NCBI GenBank assembly: GCA_002732645.1
Contig: NVRL01000079.1
Span: 1-6,102 of the forward strand
Origin: Sulfurimonas sp.
GTDB lineage: Bacteria > Campylobacterota > Campylobacteria > Campylobacterales > Sulfurimonadaceae
DNA: 6,102 bases
Direction: 5' to 3'
The number at the start of each line of letters is the position of its first letter. The stretch's first letter is position 1. The notes beneath the pieces are model-generated. The model was given only the letters and a program-made list of their open reading frames with translations, did no database searches and was not told the origin of the DNA. Below are positions 1-4,638 of the stretch, piece by piece. The position numbers and the translations under genes were made by a program.

Positions 1-85
1 TATCTAACTCATTTAGTTTCTCAGATAGAGTAGCAGAGTCTATTTTTGTTTTTGTTTTTTTAACCTTTTTTTGTGTATCATTCAT
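1..85 (-). CDS. N-terminal fragment of an unidentified lysine-rich protein (partial)
   Basis: An open frame starts with ATG at 85 and runs off the left edge without a stop, giving 28 complete codons. It is preceded by a good ribosome binding site, AGGAAAG at 97-91, five bases before the ATG, which makes the start convincing although only the first codons are visible. The protein begins MNDTQKKVKKTKTKID and continues SATLSEKLNELD. The first 14 residues are very rich in lysine and threonine and look like a disordered tail; the following part looks like the start of an amphipathic helix. I do not recognise the family, and no function can be given from 28 residues. It is divergent from the nucleoid-associated protein gene, with about 330 bases between the two starts. 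Confidence 0.6.
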   Translation of the reverse strand, partial: MNDTQKKVKKTKTKIDSATLSEKLNELD

Positions 86-413
86 TGTTTCTTTCCTGTA
101 AGGGTTTGAACAGCGTAGGGAGTTGATCTTGGTCGAGAGACTCTCTATGTGTTTTTATTGTTTAAGACTTGTAACATCTTTTGCTATAGTCTAACTCCTT
201 TTTATATTACTTCAAAAACTCATCTTTATAACTTCATATATTTCTCCTTTAGTGTCTTAGTGTAGCGTGTTTTTGGGGTTTTTGATGATTATATGACAAA
301 GTGAAATGGTTTTTTTAGGAGTGTTTTTTGTGGTTTATAAAAAGTGAAGATTCATTTACTAGGGTATATTTTTAGGGTTGATTTGATAGAGTTTCATTTT
401 AATAGGAGAAGTG
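86..413. other. Divergent intergenic region, no gene seen
   Basis: This T-rich stretch separates two divergent genes and should hold promoters for both. No frame of useful length with a plausible start was found on either strand. The minus strand has AAAGGAG at 250-244 followed by an ATG at 237, but that frame stops after three codons; another minus-strand ATG at 177 stops after ten. A short inverted repeat GAGAG-A-CTCTC lies near 135-145. TATATT at 365-370 is a possible -10 for the plus-strand gene, but no -35 fits it. Nothing here is strong enough to annotate as a separate element. Confidence 0.5.
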
Positions 414-1454
414 ATGGATTTTTCAAATGCAAGCATAGATAAACTAATAGTACACCAAGTTGGAAACAAACAAAAAGATGAGGGAGTTTACCTATCTCAT
501 AATCCTCAAAGCGTAGAGCCAGAACTGGAAAACAAGCTACTACACTATTTTTTAAAACCTTTTCAGTTAGAGAGCGACTTACACCGTTTTTCTCACTCTT
601 CTAATCTATCTTTTAACGAAGTTTACATGTACACAAAAAGCATCTTTGAAAACAATGATTTCGCACGATCTGCGGAGCGAATTGCATCTCATCTGTATGA
701 AGCTTCTACTCATCCTAAAATCATGATGGGTGAACTTCTTATAGTGCATTTTAAAGATATAAAGTTTGATGAAGATTTTCGTGATGCTATAGGTATCTAT
801 AAAGTAGAAAAAAAAGATATGTTTTTCAAAGTACTTAAAAACAACGACTCTTTGACTCTGAGTACTGATGAGGGTATCAATGCGAGTAAGATAGAAAAAG
901 GATGTTTCATCATTAATGATGATGCAGATGATGGATATCATATCTACAACATAGACATTCATCAAAAAGTGACTGATTACTGGGTCAATAAGTTTCTAAG
1001 TATTTCTCCCATAGAGAACGACAGCTTTAAAACAAAACAGTTTATGAATATGTGTAAAGGTTTTGTAGATGAAGTGGTTACGCCAAATTATGAAAAAAGC
1101 GAACAAGTAGATTTTGGAAATAGCTGTATCGACTTTTTTGAAAAAAATGAGAACTTTAGCCAAAAAGACTTTTTTGATGAAATGACATCAAGTGAAAATA
1201 TGCAAGAAGATTTTCGCTCATACCGTGACAAATATGCAGACGAGAGTTCAATCAGCTTTGATGATGACTTTGGAATCAGTAGAGATGATGTAAAAAAGTA
1301 CAAAAACAGCTTTAGAGCATCTATAACTCTAGATGAGAACATACAAATTAAATTTCTAAACAACACTGTCCAAGAAGGACGAAACTACGAAAAAGGCTAT
1401 GATGAAGAGAGTGGACAGTTTTACTATAAGTTCTTTTTTGAGGATGAATATTAA
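414..1454 (+). CDS. 37-kDa nucleoid-associated protein, NdpA/YejK family
   Basis: This 346-residue protein has the look of the NA37 family (37-kDa nucleoid-associated protein, E. coli YejK/NdpA), and the length fits that family (about 335 residues). Family members bind the bacterial nucleoid; their precise role is not settled. Recognition rests on the N-terminal block SIDKLIVHQVGNK followed by EGVYLS, then LLHYFLKPF, the NEVYMYTKSIFEN segment and HPKIMMGELLIVHFKDI, in the order seen in family members from Bacteroidetes and Proteobacteria. The C-terminal half is acidic, with DDDF near residue 280 and FFEDEY at the end. AGGAG at 404-408 lies five bases before the ATG at 414 and only two before the GTG at 411, so I chose the ATG. 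The stop is TAA at 1452-1454. The gene is convergent with the toxin-antitoxin operon, with only 44 bases between the stops. It may be a host gene bordering the accessory DNA, or cargo; the sequence does not decide. Confidence 0.85.
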   Translation: MDFSNASIDKLIVHQVGNKQKDEGVYLSHNPQSVEPELENKLLHYFLKPFQLESDLHRFSHSSNLSFNEVYMYTKSIFENNDFARSAERIASHLYEASTHPKIMMGELLIVHFKDIKFDEDFRDAIGIYKVEKKDMFFKVLKNNDSLTLSTDEGINASKIEKGCFIINDDADDGYHIYNIDIHQKVTDYWVNKFLSISPIENDSFKTKQFMNMCKGFVDEVVTPNYEKSEQVDFGNSCIDFFEKNENFSQKDFFDEMTSSENMQEDFRSYRDKYADESSISFDDDFGISRDDVKKYKNSFRASITLDENIQIKFLNNTVQEGRNYEKGYDEESGQFYYKFFFEDEY

Positions 1455-1473
1455 GCTTTTGCTTCTATATTAT

Positions 1474-1497
1474 TTTTAACGTGGGAAGTTGATGTAT
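1474..1497 (+). repeat. Degenerate copy of the 25-base repeat found after the IS110 transposase
   Basis: The 14 bases TATTTTTAACGTGG at 1471-1484 are identical to 3443-3456. By hand alignment with one gap, 20 of the 25 repeat positions match the tandem copies at 3446-3495, and the T-run after it (TTTAA) is also shared. The differences are concentrated in the GC-rich centre, where CAACTGGGG is replaced by GAAGTTGA. The copy lies in the same orientation as the other two, and the stop codon of the toxin gene is two bases from its right edge. It may be the end of a related but different mobile element. Confidence 0.6.
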
Positions 1498-1498
1498 T

Positions 1499-1780
1499 TT
1501 AAGTTTGTGCTCTATCTTCCCATTTAAATATATCTAAAATTTTTATTTGATTTTCTTCGATTTTGTAGATTGTTGTGTAACCTTTGAAGATTAAATCACG
1601 ATAGTTTTTATCATCTGTATATTTTGATTTTCTACACATAAATGGTGAAAGCTTCAAAAGCTCTATTTTTTCTTTTAGATTATTCTTAAATTTTACAGCG
1701 GATGATTTTTTGTCTTTGGAAATGAAAGTAAGTATTTTAAAAAGAGATTTTGAAAAGCTTTCTTCGTAAACAATTTCCAA
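1499..1780 (-). CDS. RelE/ParE-type toxin of a type II toxin-antitoxin system
   Basis: The 93-residue basic protein fits the RelE/ParE superfamily in length and layout: an N-terminal helical pair with FSKSLFKILTFI and a long KFKNNLKEKIELLKLSP helix, then the C-terminal beta sheet with NYRDLIFKGYTTIYKI and IKILDIFKWED. That last pattern (R-x-L-x-x-x-G-Y-x-x-x-Y, then I-x-I-L-x-I) is the most recognisable part. In this superfamily toxins either cut mRNA on the ribosome (RelE) or inhibit gyrase (ParE). There is no clear catalytic set, so I do not choose between them. The start is TTG at 1780: no ATG or GTG lies between it and the in-frame stop at 1805, and the frame starts one base after the antitoxin stop. 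The lack of a good ribosome binding site suggests translational coupling, which would keep toxin output below antitoxin output. Confidence 0.85.
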   Translation of the reverse strand: MEIVYEESFSKSLFKILTFISKDKKSSAVKFKNNLKEKIELLKLSPFMCRKSKYTDDKNYRDLIFKGYTTIYKIEENQIKILDIFKWEDRAQT

Positions 1781-1781
1781 G

Positions 1782-2015
1782 CTATAAGTCTTGAGTTTTA
1801 CTATCTATCTCAGACCAAAAATCTTCATGAGATGAAAAGTTGTTGTTTTTTTCTGCATCTGTTATTCTCTTTTGTACATCTTCTAGAGATGAGAGAATGA
1901 AGTCTTCTCTAACTTTGTCTTCTACAATGCTAACTTCATCTTTTTTAAATTGTTTCACAAAAGATAAAAATTGCGAGTAGACTGAGTTGTCAATGTCTAG
2001 TCTCAATGAATGCAT
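1782..2015 (-). CDS. Antitoxin partner of the RelE/ParE-type toxin
   Basis: This 77-residue acidic protein is placed directly before the toxin gene, with one base between its TAG stop and the toxin TTG; antitoxin first is the usual order in type II systems. It starts MHSLRLDIDNSVYSQFLSF, a short beta strand followed by a helix, as in small DNA-binding antitoxins. A charged helical region follows, and then a C-terminal segment with FSSHEDFWSEID that would be expected to wrap around the toxin. I do not recognise a named antitoxin family, so the assignment rests mainly on the partner and the spacing. The ATG at 2015 has the ribosome binding site AAAAGGA at 2028-2022, six bases upstream. Antitoxins of this kind usually repress their own promoter, but no clear operator palindrome is visible. 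Confidence 0.78.
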   Translation of the reverse strand: MHSLRLDIDNSVYSQFLSFVKQFKKDEVSIVEDKVREDFILSSLEDVQKRITDAEKNNNFSSHEDFWSEIDSKTQDL

Positions 2016-2050
2016 GATTTATCCTTTTAGTTTGGTTTAATTGCTTATGT

Positions 2051-2079
2051 ATTATAGCTTGTTTTCATAAATATTTAAA
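2051..2079 (-). promoter_or_regulatory. Probable sigma-70 promoter of the toxin-antitoxin operon
   Basis: On the minus strand a perfect TATAAT lies at 2056-2051. A TTTAAA at 2079-2074, with 17 bases between them, matches the -35 consensus at four of six positions. Transcription would start near 2044, leaving a leader of about 28 bases before the antitoxin ATG. Confidence 0.55.
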
Positions 2080-2166
2080 ATAAGAAACTAGCTCATATTA
2101 AATATAATAAATAAAAATGGATATTCAACCCACAGGAAGCATCTCAGATTAGAATTACACCCCTCG

Positions 2167-2172
2167 TATAAT
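2167..2172 (+). promoter_or_regulatory. -10 box of the presumed bridge RNA of the IS110 element
   Basis: A perfect TATAAT lies close to the presumed left end. The best-spaced -35 position (2144-2149, TCAGAT) is poor. In IS110 elements a strong promoter is known to form when the excised circle joins a -35 in the right end to a -10 in the left end, and this position fits that. Campylobacterota promoters also often lack a recognisable -35. The start of transcription would be near 2178-2180. Confidence 0.5.
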
Positions 2173-2177
2173 ACTAA

Positions 2178-2390
2178 ATAGCAAAAAAAGCTATAATTTA
2201 GACAAGAAGATTCATTAGCATATCGAACAACCCCTAAGACCAATTTTATTGAGTCTGTGCCCCAGTAAGATAGCTAAACTAAAAACTTGAGTGGCAACTG
2301 AGTCGGAGAAATCTAGACTGAATTTTGCGAGGTGAGGTTAGGTTTAGCAGCTAATCAGGTAAAGCAAAAGCTTTACCCTAACGAACTCTT
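2178..2390 (+). ncRNA. Candidate bridge (guide) RNA of the IS110 element
   Basis: IS110-group recombinases use a bridge RNA encoded in the left end, with a 5' hairpin, a target-binding loop and a donor-binding loop. All three can be drawn here. (1) 5' hairpin: CTAAATAGC at 2174-2182 against GCTATAATTTAG at 2190-2201, around a poly-A loop, with a small bulge; the first bases may lie before the transcript start. (2) Target loop: ATTGAGTCTG at 2248-2257 pairs with TAGACTGAAT at 2314-2323 with one G-G mismatch. Inside it are CCCCAGT (2260-2266) and GTGGCAACTG (2291-2300), separated by a possible small hairpin. (3) Donor loop: GTTAG 2337-2341 with CTAAC 2378-2382 encloses a small TTAG/CTAA hairpin and a perfect 8-bp hairpin at 2358-2377. 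The two target-loop segments match the two halves of CCCCAGTTGCCAC in the nearby repeats. Donor guides could not be matched securely to the ends. The folding was done by eye. Confidence 0.55.
2358..2377 (+). other. Perfect 8-bp hairpin in the leader of the IS110 transposase
   Basis: GGTAAAGC and GCTTTACC form a perfect stem around an AAAA loop. No T-run follows, so it is not a standard intrinsic terminator. It most likely forms the tip of the donor-binding loop of the presumed bridge RNA. It ends 22 bases before the AGGAGG ribosome binding site (2399-2404) of the transposase, so it could also affect translation of read-through transcripts. Confidence 0.65.
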
Positions 2391-2409
2391 CTATTACTAG
2401 GAGGTTCTT

Positions 2410-3435
2410 ATGTATAATTTTATCGGAATTGATGTTGCAAAAGCAACACTGCAAGTTTATATTTCCATCAAAGATGAAAATATTAGTATAGGCAATAATA
2501 AAAAATCTATAAATGCTTTATATTCTAAGTTGAAAAAATATTACAAAAAAGAGATAGAAAAAATTGTATTTATATTTGAACCTACCGGTCCTTACTCATC
2601 TTTACTAAAACATTTTTGTGCAGATAAAAAGATATTAGCTTTTATGGTAAACCCTAGACAGAGTGCTAACTTTGCAAAAGCATTAGATAACCGTAGTAAA
2701 ACTGATATTATTGATGCCAAAATGCTATATTTATTTCATGTAATGGCTAAAGTTGGTGATATAGTAATACCAAGGATTGATGAACTGCAAGAGACCTTAG
2801 GTGAGATGTTAAGCTATTTTAAACTACTTATAAAACAACGTAACTCCTTTTCAAATCATCTTGAATCTTTAGAATCAAAAGGTGGTAGTAGTTACATTGT
2901 TAAACAGCTTAAAAAAGAGATAAAGCAACTTAAGCTACAAGAAGAAAACATACTTGAAGAGATGCTTAAACTTATAAAGTCTGATACATATCTCTATGAA
3001 CGCTTTGAAAATATAAAATCTTTTAAAGGAATCGGTGATAGAGCTGGTATAGCACTGATACATCTTTTTATTACTTATCCAGAAGCCAATAGACAAGAAC
3101 TTACAGCACTAAGTGGCTTAGATGCTATTGAGATTACCTCAGGCAGTTCTATTCAACGTAAATCACGTATATCAAAAAAAGGAAGTGCTATTTATCGTAG
3201 TATGTTATTTATGCCAGTATTATCAGCTATTAGATCAAATAAATATATGCAAGCTGTCTATGATAGACTTAAAGAGAATGGAAAACATTCAACTGTTGCT
3301 CAAATTGCAGTAATGAGAAAAATGTTATTAATAGCACACTCATTATTTAAAAATAACAGTGCATTTGATAATGAACTTTATGAGAAAAGAGTTTCATGGA
3401 AAAAACCAGAAGCCAATAGTGAAAAAGTAGCTTAG
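2410..3435 (+). CDS. IS110-family transposase (DEDD recombinase)
   Basis: This complete 341-residue protein has both IS110 domains. The N-terminal RuvC-like DEDD domain has its acidic residues at D8 (FIGIDVAK), E57 (FIFEPTGPY), D99 and D102 (KTDIIDAKML), with the NPRQSANFAKAL segment between E57 and D99. A charged coiled-coil region at about 130-190 connects to the C-terminal Transposase_20 domain, which has a helix-hairpin-helix-like FKGIGDRAGIAL at 205-216. Next come LSGLDAIEITSGSS, where S244 is the likely catalytic serine, and the RISKKGSAIYRSML block. Known IS110 enzymes cut and rejoin DNA as a tetramer guided by a bridge RNA, moving through a circular intermediate. ATG at 2410 has a strong ribosome binding site, AGGAGG at 2399-2404, five bases upstream. 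All expected catalytic residues are present and the frame is intact, so the enzyme may be active. It is convergent with the small membrane protein gene. Confidence 0.96.
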   Translation: MYNFIGIDVAKATLQVYISIKDENISIGNNKKSINALYSKLKKYYKKEIEKIVFIFEPTGPYSSLLKHFCADKKILAFMVNPRQSANFAKALDNRSKTDIIDAKMLYLFHVMAKVGDIVIPRIDELQETLGEMLSYFKLLIKQRNSFSNHLESLESKGGSSYIVKQLKKEIKQLKLQEENILEEMLKLIKSDTYLYERFENIKSFKGIGDRAGIALIHLFITYPEANRQELTALSGLDAIEITSGSSIQRKSRISKKGSAIYRSMLFMPVLSAIRSNKYMQAVYDRLKENGKHSTVAQIAVMRKMLLIAHSLFKNNSAFDNELYEKRVSWKKPEANSEKVA

Positions 3436-3445
3436 ATTAAGCTAT

Positions 3446-3495
3446 TTTTAACGTGGCAACTGGGGTGTACTTTTAACGTGGCAACTGGGGTGTAT
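3446..3495 (+). repeat. Two tandem 25-base repeats, IS21-end-like, probable IS110 target motif
   Basis: Copies at 3446-3470 and 3471-3495 are identical except for the last base (C or T). Each reads TTTTAAC, then GTGGCAACTGGGG, then TGTA. A third copy starts with TTTTAA at 3496 but stops there. Read on the minus strand, the core is CACCCCAGTTGCCACG. Short GC-rich direct repeats in AT-rich spacing of this kind resemble the multiple repeats at the ends of IS21-family elements; this is my reading of the pattern and no istA or istB is present. The array begins 10 bases after the transposase stop and ends 9 bases before the stop of the small membrane protein gene. The 13-base core is also the composite sequence predicted from the presumed bridge RNA. 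Confidence 0.85.
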
Positions 3496-3504
3496 TTTTA
3501 ATTG

Positions 3505-3696
3505 CTATGGTGTTTCTTCATTTTCATTATTTTTTATTTTTCTAATAAGACCTATAGAAAATAAACTTATAGCTACCAATACTACTGAATATAAAAAAAT
3601 ACCTGGTACACTTTTTATTATAAATGAATCTATTAAAGCATTTACTACACTATAAACAATTATAATTAATGTACCTATGGAGATAATATCTTTCAC
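3505..3696 (-). CDS. Small two-helix membrane protein, probable immunity protein to the Rhs toxin
   Basis: This 63-residue protein has two hydrophobic helices, about residues 4-22 and 31-51, joined by a short loop with DSFIIKSVP. It ends in a charged tail, RKIKNNENEETP. The positive charges at both ends suggest a hairpin in the inner membrane with both ends in the cytoplasm. The start is GTG at 3696; the only ribosome binding site, AAGG at 3707-3704, overlaps the Rhs stop codon, so the two genes are probably co-transcribed and coupled (9 bases apart). The gene directly after a polymorphic toxin is normally its immunity gene, which is the basis for the call. I do not recognise the family. A membrane-embedded immunity protein points to a toxin acting at the inner membrane. 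Its stop codon almost touches the repeat array, so a longer original 3' end cannot be excluded, although the charged tail looks like a natural end. Confidence 0.6.
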   Translation of the reverse strand: MKDIISIGTLIIIVYSVVNALIDSFIIKSVPGIFLYSVVLVAISLFSIGLIRKIKNNENEETP

Positions 3697-3705
3697 TATT
3701 GAACC

Positions 3706-4638
3706 TTATTTATTTGGATTAGGAACTGACAATGATGGAATGTAATCAACAGTATCAGGTAATGCGGGAAGATCTGACTCAACCCATGCACCATATGTAA
3801 CACCACTGGCATATCCGAAAACAGAACCAGCGAAGGCTCCTACTGGACCAAATGCAGCTAAAACACCTGCACCTTTAAATGATCCACTCAATCCATAACT
3901 ATGTATTTTTTCAATTGTCGTATTATATCCTGTTGTTCCAGGTTGTTTCCAATTTGGATATACTTTACTCATTGCTAAAGAATTTGCTTCTGCTTTTATA
4001 GCATCATTTTCAGTCCAAGAACCTTGTTCCGCATTAAACATATGAACAAAAGCTCCTGTTATGGCTCCATTAGCAAACTTACCACCTGAGATAACAGATG
4101 ATGTTCCGCCAACAGCGGCCATTATAGCCGTTCTTCCTTGAAATCCTCCATAACCTTTTGTTCCTACAGAGAATCCACTACTGATAAAGCCACTCCAAAA
4201 ACCTGCACTAAATTTACCACCTTGTGCCTTGGTAATGACGCCTCTTGAGATGCCATGCAAAACTGCTTTTCCAGCTGCTGTTCCATAACCACTTGCACCA
4301 GATGCATTAAAGAAAGAAGCAGAATGACCTACAGCCTCACCTATACCAAAAGCTACACCAGCACTTATTCCACCAATTACTGCACCAGTTAAAGCACCTT
4401 TTAGTGTTCCGGTCATTATTGCTCCAGATGCGAAACCAGCAACTGCCCCGGTGGCTATTGAAGCAGCCATTCCTGTTCCAAACCATCCAGCCCAAAGAGC
4501 GGCTACTGCTGGTGCAGCTGTTCCTAGTGTTACAACAGTAATAACAACAGCAACAACCACAGCAACAATTACCTTCCAATACTTCTTAACAAAATTAACA
4601 GCCTTCTTAAAAAAACTAGCAATAGCCCCAAAGAAAAA
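3706..4638 (-). other. Variable tip of the Rhs protein: hydrophobic pre-toxin and unrecognised toxin domain
   Basis: This part encodes residues 460-769, after the DPSG motif. It starts with a basic segment (FFKKAVNFVKKYW), then a strong membrane helix at about 482-500 (VIVAVVVAVVITVVTLG). A long Gly/Ala-rich region with further hydrophobic stretches runs to about 560. GGKF occurs twice (599-602 and 644-647), each followed by glycine-rich hydrophobic sequence; NGAITGAFVHMFN ends the pre-toxin at about 661. The last 108 residues begin AEQGSWTENDAIKAE, contain a glycine-rich hydrophobic stretch at about 715-740 (GAGVLAAFGPVGAFAGSVFG), and end in a proline-rich tail. I see no nuclease, deaminase, ADP-ribosyltransferase or NAD-glycohydrolase motif. 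With the membrane-type immunity protein, a pore-forming or membrane-depolarising role is the best guess. Confidence 0.65.

Larger units (their letters stand above)
2164..3445 (+). mobile_element. IS110-family insertion sequence (ends approximate)
   Basis: The element contains one complete transposase gene preceded by about 245 bases of structured non-coding DNA and followed by almost none. That is the arrangement of the IS110 group; the IS1111 group has its long non-coding end after the gene. IS110 elements have no proper terminal inverted repeats and make no long target duplication, so the ends cannot be read directly. I place the left end at about 2164 because TACACCCC at 2156-2163 matches the left part of the 25-base repeat that the element seems to target, and because the -10 box of the presumed guide RNA follows at once. 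I place the right end at about 3445, where the repeat array begins. Both could be wrong by tens of bases. Confidence 0.6.

Noticed and set aside
145..250. Tiny minus-strand frames after ribosome-binding-site-like sequences (a three-codon frame at 237-226 and a ten-codon frame at 177-145)
   Set aside because: They are too short to judge, have no conserved character, and the longer one has its purine-rich sequence about 16 bases away. They could belong to a leader, but nothing supports that.
606..1366. Two minus-strand frames of 119 and 92 codons inside the nucleoid-associated protein gene
   Set aside because: They lie wholly within a well-supported gene, have low-complexity, Phe/Ser-rich translations, and match no family.
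1453..1477. Possible terminator after the nucleoid-associated protein gene (AAGC-TTTT-GCTT followed by a T-rich stretch)
   Set aside because: The stem is only four base pairs, it overlaps the stop codon, and the T-run is separated from it and belongs to the repeat.
2358..2377. An intrinsic transcription terminator before the transposase
   Set aside because: The perfect stem is not followed by a T-run; it fits better as a hairpin of the presumed bridge RNA.
3446..3501. A CRISPR array
   Set aside because: The repeats are directly adjacent with a 25-base period and no spacers, and there are only two full copies; no cas gene is present.
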